Below, in pieces: positions 51,126 to 59,818 of a stretch of DNA of 64,000 bases. The notes under the pieces are model-generated. The model was not told the origin of the DNA. It did not search any database and saw nothing but the letters and a program-made list of their open reading frames with translations. A program made the position numbers and the translations under genes. This stretch comes from Allobosea sp. LC85 (GTDB lineage Bacteria > Pseudomonadota > Alphaproteobacteria > Rhizobiales > Beijerinckiaceae): assembly GCF_000735605.1 (NCBI RefSeq), contig NZ_JPKG01000063.1, positions 21,866-85,865 on the forward strand, in the 5' to 3' direction. The first letter of the stretch is position 1, and each line of letters begins with the position of its first letter.

Positions 51126-52838
51126 ATGACCGCCGTCCCCGCGCTCTCGCGCCCCAAACGCATGTCGGCGACGCCTGGCCAGATCGCGCTCGCGCTGGCC
51201 ATTGCAGCCTTCCTGCTGTTCTTCCTCGTGCTGCCGGTGGCAACGGTGATCTATGTCGCCTTCACCGAGAAGGGCACGAACAGCTTCACGCTGATCAATT
51301 TCTACGACTTCTTCCGCACCGAGCTGTTCATCCGCTCGTTCTGGAACTCGGTCTATGTCTCGGCCATGTCGGTGGTCTGGGCGTCGGTCTTCGCGCTGCC
51401 GCTGGCCTATCTGACGACGCGCTTCGTCTTCCGCGGCGCCGCGATCGTCCAGACACTCGGCTTCCTGCCCTTGATCATGCCGCCCTTCGTCGGAGCGGTC
51501 GCGATGCAGCTCTTCTTCGGCCGCAACGGCTCGATCAACCTGCTGCTGGATGACTGGTTCGGCTTCAAGATCGGCTTCATGGAAGGGCTGAACGGCGTCA
51601 TCTTCGTCCAGTCGGTCCATTATTTCCCGTTCATCCTGATCAATCTCTCGGCGGCGCTGCGCAATATCGACCGGGCCATGGAAGAGGCCGCGCAGAATCT
51701 CGGCTCCTCCGGCTTCCGCCTCTTCCGCCGCATCGTCTTCCCGCTCGCCATGCCGGGCTATCTCGCCGGCGCCTCGCTGGTCTTCGTCAAGGTTTTCGAT
51801 GATCTGGCGACGCCGCTCCTGCTCAACGTCAAGGACATGCTGGCGCCGCAGGCCTATTTGCGCGTGACCTCGATCGGGATTGCCGACCCGATGGGCTACG
51901 TCATCTCGGTCGTACTGATCATCGCCTCCGTCGTTGCCATGTGGCTGTCGGCGCTGGCGCTGAAGGGCCGCGACTACGCCACGACCCAACGCGGCGGGGG
52001 CGGGCTCGCCAAGCGCGTGATGACGCCGACGGAGGCCATCTTCGGCTATGGCGTCGTCATCCTGATCCTGGCGCTGGTCCTGGCGCCGCATCTGGGACTG
52101 CTGCTGCTCTCCTTTGCGACGATCTGGTCCTACTCACCGCTGCCGGACGCCTTCACCGTGGCTCATTACGCCCGCGTTTTCGGTGAGAGTTCCGTCTACA
52201 TCAAGAACACGCTGATCTATGCCAGCCTCGCGGGCGGGATCGATATCGTGCTCGGTGTCGCCATTGCCTATCTCGTACTGCGCACGAAGCTGGTCGGCCG
52301 CGAATGGCTCGACTGGACAGCATCAGCGGCGCTGGCGATCCCGGGCGTCGTGCTGGGCATCGGCTATCTCCGGACCTTCTACGGCATCACCCTTCCGGAC
52401 GGCACACCGCTCGCCTCGCTCTGGATCACCATCGTGCTGGCGCTCGCGATCCGGCGCCTGCCCTATGCGCTGCGCGCCTGCCACGCGGCCCTGCAGCAGA
52501 TCTCGGTCTCGCTCGAGGAGGCGGCGGAGAATCTCGGCGCCACCAAATCCCGGACAGTGCGCCGCGTCCTCGTCCCGCTGATGGCGGGTGGCATTCTCGC
52601 CGGCTTCGTCACCAGCTTCTCGACCGCGGCGGTCGAGCTCTCGGCCACGCTGATGCTGGTGCAGTCCAACTCCGACGCGCCGCTGGCCTATGGGCTCTAT
52701 GTCTTCATGCAGTCCGCCGCGGGACGCGGGCCTGGTGCGGCACTCGGCGTCGTCGCGGTCATCCTCGTCGCGGCCTGCACCTTCCTCTCCCATCTCATCA
52801 TCGAACGCAGCCAGAAGGCCAAGGGAATGGGCCACTGA
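51126..52838 (+). CDS. ABC transporter permease, fused two-domain type
   Basis: 570 residues with about 12 membrane spans and two permease domains, each with its EAA loop: MEEAAQNLGSSGFRLFRRIVFPLAMPG and LEEAAENLGATKSRTVRRVLVPLMAGG (each given in part). This is the FbpB/iron-type layout. It is 2 bases before the ATPase gene. Transports the ligand through the inner membrane. Confidence 0.93.
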   Translation: MTAVPALSRPKRMSATPGQIALALAIAAFLLFFLVLPVATVIYVAFTEKGTNSFTLINFYDFFRTELFIRSFWNSVYVSAMSVVWASVFALPLAYLTTRFVFRGAAIVQTLGFLPLIMPPFVGAVAMQLFFGRNGSINLLLDDWFGFKIGFMEGLNGVIFVQSVHYFPFILINLSAALRNIDRAMEEAAQNLGSSGFRLFRRIVFPLAMPGYLAGASLVFVKVFDDLATPLLLNVKDMLAPQAYLRVTSIGIADPMGYVISVVLIIASVVAMWLSALALKGRDYATTQRGGGGLAKRVMTPTEAIFGYGVVILILALVLAPHLGLLLLSFATIWSYSPLPDAFTVAHYARVFGESSVYIKNTLIYASLAGGIDIVLGVAIAYLVLRTKLVGREWLDWTASAALAIPGVVLGIGYLRTFYGITLPDGTPLASLWITIVLALAIRRLPYALRACHAALQQISVSLEEAAENLGATKSRTVRRVLVPLMAGGILAGFVTSFSTAAVELSATLMLVQSNSDAPLAYGLYVFMQSAAGRGPGAALGVVAVILVAACTFLSHLIIERSQKAKGMGH

Positions 52839-52840
52839 TC

Positions 52841-53938
52841 ATGAACGCCATCGCACCGCTCGCTACCAAAGCCGTCGCCGTCGATATCGAGGGCATCAAT
52901 CTCTCCTACGGCACCAACCACGTGCTGAAGAACGTCAACCTCGCGATCCGTCCCGGGGAATTCTTCGCCTTTCTCGGGCCGTCGGGCTGCGGCAAGACCA
53001 CGCTGCTCCGGCTCATCGCCGGCTTCAACCAGGCCGATACCGGCCAGGTCCGGATCGGCGGCCAGGACATTTCCACCCTGCCGCCCTGGAAGCGCGATGT
53101 CGGCATGGTCTTCCAGTCCTATGCGCTCTGGCCGCATATGACGGTCCGCAAGAACGTCGCCTTCGGTCTCGAGGAGCGCGGAGTCGCCCGCGCCGAGATC
53201 GAGCGGCGCGTCGGGGTCGCCCTCGATCTGGTCGGGCTCGGCCATCTCGGCGACAGGCGCCCGTCCCAGCTCTCCGGCGGCCAGCAGCAGCGCGTCGCAG
53301 TCGCGCGCACTGTCGCGGTCGAACCGAAAGTCTTGCTGCTCGATGAGCCGCTTTCCAATCTCGACGCCAAGCTGCGTGTGCAGGTGCGCCGCGAGCTGCG
53401 TGACCTGCAGCAGCGCCTCGGCCTGACGACGATCTTTGTCACCCATGACCAGGAGGAGGCCAACACGATCTGCGACCGCATCGCGGTGATGAACGAGGGC
53501 ATCGTCCAGCAGGTTGGCACACCGATGGAACTCTACGAGCGTCCAGCCAATCTCTTCGTCGCGAATTTCCTTGGTACGGCCAATATCCTCGAAGGCAAGG
53601 TCATCGGCAGCGGCACCGAACGCGCCTTCGAGGTCAAGGGCGGCGCGAAGCTGCCGATCCCGGGCGATGTTGCCGTCCCCACCGGCGCCAAGCTGGTCTT
53701 TCGTCCCCAGCACGCGACTCTCGGCGCGGCCGGCGCCGCGCATGCCGGGCAAGTCGCCTTACCGGGCAAGATTGCGCATCGCGAGTTCCTGGGTTCAAGC
53801 ATGCGCTACGGCGTCACGATCGGCGAAACCGAGGTCTCGGTCGACTTGCCGTTCCAGTCGGGTGGTGACCTGCATGAGGTCGCGGCCCCGGTCAGCCTGT
53901 CGCTATCACCCAGAACGGCACTCTGGCTGGAACGCTAA
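52841..53938 (+). CDS. ABC transporter ATPase (FbpC/PotA-like)
   Basis: 365 residues from ATG 52841. Walker A GPSGCGKTT, Q-loop FQSYALWPHMTV, signature LSGGQQQRVAVART, Walker B LLLDEPLSNLD, switch His FVTHDQEEA; the C-terminal 110 residues form the TOBE domain (RPQHATLG). Last gene of the importer; a palindromic repeat follows its stop directly. Confidence 0.94.
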   Translation: MNAIAPLATKAVAVDIEGINLSYGTNHVLKNVNLAIRPGEFFAFLGPSGCGKTTLLRLIAGFNQADTGQVRIGGQDISTLPPWKRDVGMVFQSYALWPHMTVRKNVAFGLEERGVARAEIERRVGVALDLVGLGHLGDRRPSQLSGGQQQRVAVARTVAVEPKVLLLDEPLSNLDAKLRVQVRRELRDLQQRLGLTTIFVTHDQEEANTICDRIAVMNEGIVQQVGTPMELYERPANLFVANFLGTANILEGKVIGSGTERAFEVKGGAKLPIPGDVAVPTGAKLVFRPQHATLGAAGAAHAGQVALPGKIAHREFLGSSMRYGVTIGETEVSVDLPFQSGGDLHEVAAPVSLSLSPRTALWLER

Positions 53939-54027
53939 AGCATCGGCCCGAAAAGCGGTTTGCGGCTTTCGGGAAAGCCAGTAGGCCGGATCATCGGGCG
54001 GGATGCGATATCCGGTCCGATGATCCA
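53939..54027. repeat. Dispersed palindromic repeat, copy B
   Basis: Starts right after the ATPase stop with GCATCGGCCCGAAAAGCGG. The second module (GGATCATCGG…CCGATGATCC, 53989-54027) is imperfect; the CCGATGC closing arm of module 1 is lost. It is a decayed copy of A at 30270 and probably ends the importer transcript. Confidence 0.72.
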
Positions 54028-54195
54028 GGTCCGGCGGAAACCATGACCAATGCACGGCGCCGGGCAAGGCCATGACGAATATCCATTTGCCAGCACGGTG
54101 CCGCGCCACTCAGAGTTGGTGCATCCTGTGATGTCGTGACGGCTATTCGCCTGCGCACGACATCGCTCACCGAGCTTGCGCAAGAGACCTTCGCC

Positions 54196-55440
54196 ATGAG
54201 CCCGCCTGCCACCGCCCGCATCGACATCGAACGCTTCTGGACGACAATCGAACGATCGGGCGAGATCGGCACCGGCCGGCCGGGCGGCCTCTCCCGGCTC
54301 GCCCTGTCGGACGCCGACAAGCAGGTCCGCGACGAGTTCGTGGGGTGGTGCCGGCAGGCAGGCCTGAGCGTCCGCATCGACGGAATCGGCAATATCTTCG
54401 CCCGGCGCCAGGGAAGCGACGACACGCTGCCTCCCGTCGTGATGGGAAGCCATCTCGACACGCAGGTGAATGGCGGCCGCTTCGACGGCATCGCCGGCGT
54501 GCTCGGCGCACTTGAGGTCTGCCGCACGCTCGATGCGCTTGGCCACCGCACGCGTCGCCCGCTGGAGATCGTGAACTGGACCAATGAGGAGGGCGGCCGC
54601 TTCTCCCCGCCCATGGTCGGCTCCGGCTGCTTCACCGGCACCTACACGCTGGACTGGGCCCGCGGCCGCACCGACGATGACGGTGTCGCCCTCGGCCAGG
54701 AGCTGCAGCGCATCGGCTATCTCGGCGAGATGGAGCCAAGCCCGCACACCTTCGACGCCTATTTCGAGTTCCATATAGAACAGGGTCCGATCCTCGACCG
54801 CGACGGCATGCAGGTCGGCGTCGTCACCGGCGGCTACCCCAGCTGTGGCATGCTCGTCGAGTTCCGCGGCGAGACCGCCCATACCGGCCCCTGGCCGATG
54901 GAACGTCGCAAGAATGCGCTGGTAGCCGGCGCGCGCCTGCTCACTGCGGTCGACGATATCGGCTGGGACTACGCCGGCACAGGCGGCAAGGCGACGGGTT
55001 CGCGGCTCGTCGCCTGGCCGAACAAGCCCGGCATCCTGTCGGACTGGGCGCAGGCCGTTTGCGACGTCCGCCATCCCGACGCCGAGACCACCCTGGTCAT
55101 GGCCGAGCGTGTGCGCCGCGCCATTGGCGAGGCGGCTGCACGCGGCGGCTGCACAGCCGAAATCCTCGACACCTGGAACTGGGGCGGACGGATATTCTCG
55201 GGCGAGCTGATCGAGGGTATCCGCGCCGTCTCGCTCGGGCTCGGCTACCGGACGCAGGACATCCTGAGCCAGGCCGGGCACGACGCCTATTTCGTCGCCC
55301 GTCATGCCTCGGCGGCGATGATCTTCGCGCCGTGCAAAAACGGCATCACCCACAACAACCTGGAACTCTGCACGCGCGAGGACCTGGAGCCCGGACTGAA
55401 CGTCCTGTTCCGATCCGTGGTCGCGCGCGCCGATCGCTAG
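54196..55440 (+). CDS. M20/ArgE-family amidase (N-carbamoyl-amino-acid hydrolase-like)
   Basis: 414 residues from ATG 54196. Metal ligands: GSHLDTQVNGGRFDG, Glu pair in WTNEEGGRF, the later His in FHIEQGP and THNN. The dimerisation segment FRGETAHTGPWPM and the ending are typical of hydantoinase/carbamoylase proteins such as AmaB, HyuC or beta-ureidopropionase. It cleaves N-carbamoyl or similar amides, giving the free amino acid. It follows the ABC importer on the same strand, so a coupled uptake and hydrolysis role is possible. Confidence 0.88.
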   Translation: MSPPATARIDIERFWTTIERSGEIGTGRPGGLSRLALSDADKQVRDEFVGWCRQAGLSVRIDGIGNIFARRQGSDDTLPPVVMGSHLDTQVNGGRFDGIAGVLGALEVCRTLDALGHRTRRPLEIVNWTNEEGGRFSPPMVGSGCFTGTYTLDWARGRTDDDGVALGQELQRIGYLGEMEPSPHTFDAYFEFHIEQGPILDRDGMQVGVVTGGYPSCGMLVEFRGETAHTGPWPMERRKNALVAGARLLTAVDDIGWDYAGTGGKATGSRLVAWPNKPGILSDWAQAVCDVRHPDAETTLVMAERVRRAIGEAAARGGCTAEILDTWNWGGRIFSGELIEGIRAVSLGLGYRTQDILSQAGHDAYFVARHASAAMIFAPCKNGITHNNLELCTREDLEPGLNVLFRSVVARADR

Positions 55441-55542
55441 AGCATCGGACCGAAAAGTGGAATCCGGTCTTCGGAAAAATCCGATGCTCAAACAAAAAGA
55501 TAGATCGCCCATCTTGCGTCCAAACGGACGCACGGCGATCTA
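55440..55542. repeat. Dispersed palindromic repeat, copy C
   Basis: Begins at the amidase stop with AGCATCGGACCGAAAAGTGG and closes module 1 with CCGATGC. Its second module differs from A and B: TAGATCGCC (55501) pairs with GGCGATCTA, with an inner GCGTCC-aaac-GGACGC. So the first module is mobile or conserved independently of the second. Confidence 0.75.
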
Positions 55543-55573
55543 GGGGCTCCGTCGCCCCGAGGCATCTTGATGC

Positions 55574-56044
55574 CTAGGACGGGTGGCTGAAGCGGGCGAC
55601 CCGCGCATCCTTCATCAGGTTGCAAAAGTCAGGCCCGCTGACACGCACCAGCGTCCTGTGGTCGCCACCCTCGAAATAGACGTCCCTGGCGTCGTGAAGG
55701 CTTTCATCGAGGATCACCGGCACGTCATAGGCCGATCCGATCGGCGGGACCGCGCCCAGGTCGCAATCGGCGAACAGCGAACTCACCTCATCCTCCGAGG
55801 CGAGCCCGAGTCTTTGGTGAATCACATCCTGCAAAGTGGAGAGTTCGATCCGGTGTGTGCTCGGAACCACTGCCAGGACATACCCGGTCTCATGGTGAAC
55901 CACCACGGATTTAGCCAGTCTGCTGCCTGGGACATGCGCGGCCTGCGCCGACTGGCTGCTGGTCGCGGTACGGTGATGCGCGACGGTGTCGTAGGCGATG
56001 CCCTCGCCGTCGATATAGGCTTGGAGTTTCTTTGCGATTGTCAT
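55574..56044 (-). CDS. YbaK/prolyl-tRNA editing domain protein
   Basis: 156 residues from ATG 56044. The aminoacyl-tRNA deacylase fold is seen in IAYDTVAHHRTATSSQSAQAAHVPGSRLAKSVVVHHETG (part), with LAKSVV carrying the conserved Lys, and AVPPIGSAYDVPVILDESL. It clears Ala- or Cys-tRNA-Pro. Converges with the repeat and faces away from the amidase. Confidence 0.88.
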   Translation of the reverse strand: MTIAKKLQAYIDGEGIAYDTVAHHRTATSSQSAQAAHVPGSRLAKSVVVHHETGYVLAVVPSTHRIELSTLQDVIHQRLGLASEDEVSSLFADCDLGAVPPIGSAYDVPVILDESLHDARDVYFEGGDHRTLVRVSGPDFCNLMKDARVARFSHPS

Positions 56045-56257
56045 CGGAGGCGCCCCTTTGTTGCCTGGCGACGCGTCAGGACAACATCCTCCTCTCCTCA
56101 GCCGCGAAGTCAACGGCGAATGGGCAGCCAAGGTTGAGCGCGCAGGCTGCGCCCATGCGAACCCTCTGGGCCTTTGATGTGCGACTGGGGATCCGGGTTC
56201 CGGGGCCGGACTTTCCGATCGTCCCGGAACCGCTTGATCTTCTGTCCGCAGGCGGAC

Positions 56258-57493
56258 TCAGTTCAGGCTTGAGCGCTTCATAAAGGCGCCGCCCTTCATG
56301 ATCAGCGGCATGTGCCGCCCCTGACGGGTCAGCAACGCCAGGTCCTTCAGTGGATCGCCGTCGACAACGATCAGGTCGGCATGGGCGCCTGGCGCGACCG
56401 TGCCGATCTTGCCTTCGAGCCCGAGCAGCTTTGCCGCGACATGGGTGGCTGCACCGATTACCTCATGCGCCGGCAGGGCACGGCCGCGAATGACGAACTC
56501 CTCGGACTGGTGGCGATGCATCTCGCCGAGCAGATCGCTGCCATAGGCCATGGCCAGGCCAGCCTTCTTCATGATGGCGAGCGAGTCCATGCCGGCGACG
56601 CGGACATTCTCGACCTTCGCGACTGAATCCGGCGGGAAGCCGAGCTTGGCGCCTTCGCTGGCGAGCTTGTCATAGGTCACCAGGGTCGGCACGGCGACGG
56701 CGCCCTTCGATGCGGCAAGCTTGGCTGTTTCCGCCTTGATCAGGTTGCAATGTTCGAGCGAGTGGACGCCTGCCTCGACGCAGCGGCGGATCGCCTCATC
56801 GGTATAGACATGGGCCGAGACATAAGTGCCGGCCATCCGGGCTTCCTCGACGATCGCTTCGATCTCGCTCACGGAGTAGCCGAGGAAATGGATCGGATCG
56901 GTCGGAGAGGCGCAGCCGCCATTGGCCATGATCTTGATGAAATCGGCTCCGCCCTTGAGCTCCTCGCGGGCAGCACGGCGCACCTGATCGAGACCGTCGC
57001 AGATGCGGCCGAGCGCGCCGAGCCGATGGCGGGTCGTCACCGCCTCGCGATCGTCATAGCGGCCGCGGAAATCGGCATGGCCGCCGGTCTGGCTCAGCGC
57101 CTTGCCGGAGATGACGAGGCGCGGTGTCGGAAAATGCCCTTCCTCGGTCGCGACCTTCAGCCCGAAATCGGCACCGCCGACGTCACGCACCGTGGTGAAG
57201 CCGCGCAGCAGCATCTCGCGCATGATCACCAGCGAGCGCACCATCACGAGGGAATCCGGCAGCGCCGCATTGCGTCCGAGATCGGCGACGCCGGCGATGA
57301 CATGCACATGCGCGTCGATCAGCCCGGGCATCAAGCTACGGCCCGCCAGATCGATCACCTTCGCCTTGCCGGCGGAAACCGTCTTGCCGACCTCGCGGAT
57401 CGTCCCGCCCTCGACCAGGACTGAGACGGGCGCACCGCGCTCCGGCGCGGTACCGTCGACGATGCGGGCATTGGTGAAGAGGGTGGAAGCCAC
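56258..57493 (-). CDS. Metal-dependent amidohydrolase
   Basis: 411 residues. The imidazolonepropionase/Xaa-Arg dipeptidase-like group of amidohydrolases: HxH in IDAHVHVIAG, the carboxylated Lys in FIKIMANGGCAS, His in SAHVYTDEA and SLEHC, Asp in AYGSDLLGEM. ATG 57493. It hydrolyses an amide or cyclic amide bond in the cytosol. It lies at the end of the liv-type ABC operon, so the importer's substrate is probably its substrate. Confidence 0.9.
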   Translation of the reverse strand: MASTLFTNARIVDGTAPERGAPVSVLVEGGTIREVGKTVSAGKAKVIDLAGRSLMPGLIDAHVHVIAGVADLGRNAALPDSLVMVRSLVIMREMLLRGFTTVRDVGGADFGLKVATEEGHFPTPRLVISGKALSQTGGHADFRGRYDDREAVTTRHRLGALGRICDGLDQVRRAAREELKGGADFIKIMANGGCASPTDPIHFLGYSVSEIEAIVEEARMAGTYVSAHVYTDEAIRRCVEAGVHSLEHCNLIKAETAKLAASKGAVAVPTLVTYDKLASEGAKLGFPPDSVAKVENVRVAGMDSLAIMKKAGLAMAYGSDLLGEMHRHQSEEFVIRGRALPAHEVIGAATHVAAKLLGLEGKIGTVAPGAHADLIVVDGDPLKDLALLTRQGRHMPLIMKGGAFMKRSSLN

Positions 57494-57520
57494 GGCGTTT
57501 CTCCAGTCGGATGGGTGCGG

Positions 57521-58009
57521 TCAGGCGGCGCGCGCGGCTGCGCGAGCGGCGAGGAATGCGGGAACCAGCAGGGGCGCGAGCCGCTCGACGGGCGCCACAT
57601 GCTCCTCCCGATAGAAGCCTTCCGGTGCGAGCAGATTGATCGTGCCGACGACCTTGCCGTCATAGAGCGCCGGAACATTGATGACCGAGCCGAGGCCCAT
57701 GCTCTCGATCAGCTCGTGATCGAAGAAGGCCCAGCGAATTCCGGCCTTGTCGCGCCCGAGATAGGGCTTGCGCCCTTTCAGCACATGGTCGCCCCAGAGC
57801 GTTGGCCCCATCGTCTTGCGGCCCGAGACGGGATATTCGGTCGGGCGGTTCGAATAGATCCGCGCGACCTCCTCGCCATCGACATAGAGCAGGGTGAAGA
57901 GCTCATGCCCGACGAGCCGCTTCGTCGCAGCCTCGAAGGCCTTGAACAGCGTGTCCGGCTGGCCGGGCTCTGCGAGCAGGCGCGACAGGGCGGCAAGATC
58001 GTCGGACAT
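57521..58009 (-). CDS. GAF domain protein
   Basis: 162 residues. One GAF domain: LFKAFEAATKRLVGHELFTLLYVDGEEVARIYSNRPTEYPV (part), GRKTMGPTLWGDHVLKGRKPYLG and NVPALYDGKVVGTINLLAPEGFY. GAF domains bind small ligands; this may be a substrate sensor or scavenging protein. It lies between the permease and the amidohydrolase in a clear operon. Confidence 0.85.
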   Translation of the reverse strand: MSDDLAALSRLLAEPGQPDTLFKAFEAATKRLVGHELFTLLYVDGEEVARIYSNRPTEYPVSGRKTMGPTLWGDHVLKGRKPYLGRDKAGIRWAFFDHELIESMGLGSVINVPALYDGKVVGTINLLAPEGFYREEHVAPVERLAPLLVPAFLAARAAARAA

Positions 58010-58024
58010 CGTGAGCTCCGGGCT

Positions 58025-58939
58025 TCAAGCTTTGGAAGGGATGGGTTTGGGCGCCCGTGGAATGCGTTCGGGCAGGAGCCCCTGCGGGCGCAGGTGCAGG
58101 ACGAGGATCAGCGCGAGCCCGACCAGGATCTCGCGCAGGGCCGCGACCTGGACCGGCTGCAGACCCGGCACCCATTCGGTGGCAAAGCGCGTCGCCTCAA
58201 GGAAGATCACGACGAGATAGGCGCCCACAACCGCGCCGCTCGGACGACCGACGCCGCCGGCCGTCACGGCCAGGAAGATGTAGATCGTGATCAGCGGCTG
58301 GAAATGGTCAGGCGAAACATAGGACTGGAAATGCGCATAGAGCGCGCCGGCCAGCGCCGCGATGGCGGCAGAGAGCGCGAAGGCCTGGAGCTTGAAACGC
58401 AGCACTGTCTTGCCGGCGAAGGCCGCGAGCTGCTGATCCTCACGGATCGCCTTCATCGCCCGGCCGTAGGGCGAGCCGTCGAGCCGGCGCAGCAGCAGCC
58501 AGATGCCGGCCACGATCAGCGTGACCAGGCCGAGATAGAACAGGTTGAAGCCCATGAGGCCGAGCTCGGCCTTGAGAGGCGCCTTGATCCCGGAAATGCC
58601 GTCGGATCCCTTGGTGAGCCAGCGCTCGTTCAATGCGACGAGCCGTATCACCTCGGCAAAGCCGAGCGTGACGATGGCGAGATAGTCGTCGCGCAGGCGC
58701 AAGGTCGCGAAAGTGACCACAAGCCCGACCACGGCGCCGACCGCAAGCGCCGCGGTCCAGCCGAACAGCACCGGCGCCCCTGCCCCGGTCGCCAGCGCAG
58801 AGGCATAGGCTCCGACCGCGAAGAAACCGGCGAGCCCGAGATTGACCAGACCGACACCGCCCCAGATCAGGTTCAGGCTGAGCGCGAGCAGCGCGTAGAT
58901 GCCGCAAAGGGTCAGGGTGAAGATGACATAGGACAACAT
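58025..58939 (-). CDS. livM: Branched-chain amino acid-type ABC permease
   Basis: 304 residues from ATG 58939. About ten spans, with GIYALLALSLNLIWGGVGLVNLGLAGFFAVGAYASAL (part), SPYGRAMKAIREDQQLAAFAGK and AGALYAHFQSYVSPDHF, typical LivM. The start overlaps the livH stop by one base (TGATG). Confidence 0.93.
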   Translation of the reverse strand: MLSYVIFTLTLCGIYALLALSLNLIWGGVGLVNLGLAGFFAVGAYASALATGAGAPVLFGWTAALAVGAVVGLVVTFATLRLRDDYLAIVTLGFAEVIRLVALNERWLTKGSDGISGIKAPLKAELGLMGFNLFYLGLVTLIVAGIWLLLRRLDGSPYGRAMKAIREDQQLAAFAGKTVLRFKLQAFALSAAIAALAGALYAHFQSYVSPDHFQPLITIYIFLAVTAGGVGRPSGAVVGAYLVVIFLEATRFATEWVPGLQPVQVAALREILVGLALILVLHLRPQGLLPERIPRAPKPIPSKA

Positions 58940-59802
58940 CAGACTGCCCTCTCGCCCAGGATGCCACGTGGGCGGAAGGTCAGCATGATCAGGATCGCGA
59001 TGAAGCCGACGGCCGTGCGATAGGTTGCGGGCACGGCGATCAGCGCCAGTTCCTCGGCGATGCCGAGCGCGAGCGCGCCGACCACGGCGCCAGGGATCGA
59101 GCCGAGCCCGCCGAGCACCGCTGCGGCGAAGACGGACAGCAACACGCGATAGCCGGTGAGTGGGTCGATCGACGTATCGAGGCCGATCAGTACGCCACCG
59201 ACGCCGGTGAGCCCCGCGCCCAGGAAGACCGTGACGATCGCGATCCGGGCCGGATCGATGCCCTTCAGCCTGGCGAGATCGGGATTGTCGGCGACGGCGC
59301 GCATGGCCTTGCCGAAGCGCGTATAGCGCAGGAAGGCAAACATCGCGGCCATGATCACGACCGCAAGCGCGAGGCTCTGCAACTGCTGCGGGCCAATCCG
59401 CAGCTCGCCGAAACGCATGTCGCGCATCAGCGGGAGATCGTAGCCGCGCATGTCGTTGCCGAAGAAGAACCGCACGATGTTCTCGAGCACGAGATTGAGC
59501 GCGATCGAGGCGATGGCGACGATGAGCGCCCCGTTTCCGCGCAGGCGGCTGAGCGCGCTCTCCTCCGCGATCACGCCGACGGCTCCGGCGATTGCAAACG
59601 CAATCACGAGAGCCGGAATGATCGGCAGTCCCAGCACCGCATTCGCCCACCACGCGGCAAAGGCACCAATGGTGGCATAGGACGCGATGGCGAAGTTGGG
59701 ATAGCGCAGCACGGCGAAGATGGCCGAGAAGCCGACGGCCGGGACGGCAATCAGCGCCCCGGTCATCAGCCCATTGATGAGCGCCTGCAGGAAAGGGGTC
59801 AC
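58939..59802 (-). CDS. livH: Branched-chain amino acid-type ABC permease
   Basis: 287 residues from GTG 59802. FLQALINGLMTGALIAVPAVGFSAIFAVLRYPNFAIASYATIGAF (part), TRFGKAMRAVADNPDLARLKGIDP and LGGLGSIPGAVVGALALGIAEELAL are LivH marks. It stands 16 bases after the binding-protein stop. Confidence 0.93.
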   Translation of the reverse strand: MTPFLQALINGLMTGALIAVPAVGFSAIFAVLRYPNFAIASYATIGAFAAWWANAVLGLPIIPALVIAFAIAGAVGVIAEESALSRLRGNGALIVAIASIALNLVLENIVRFFFGNDMRGYDLPLMRDMRFGELRIGPQQLQSLALAVVIMAAMFAFLRYTRFGKAMRAVADNPDLARLKGIDPARIAIVTVFLGAGLTGVGGVLIGLDTSIDPLTGYRVLLSVFAAAVLGGLGSIPGAVVGALALGIAEELALIAVPATYRTAVGFIAILIMLTFRPRGILGERAV

Positions 59803-59818
59803 GCGCGGTCTTTCGGGA

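Noticed and set aside
57515..59023. Long open frame antisense to the GAF and livM genes
   Set aside because: No domain or start signal; overlaps well-supported minus-strand genes.
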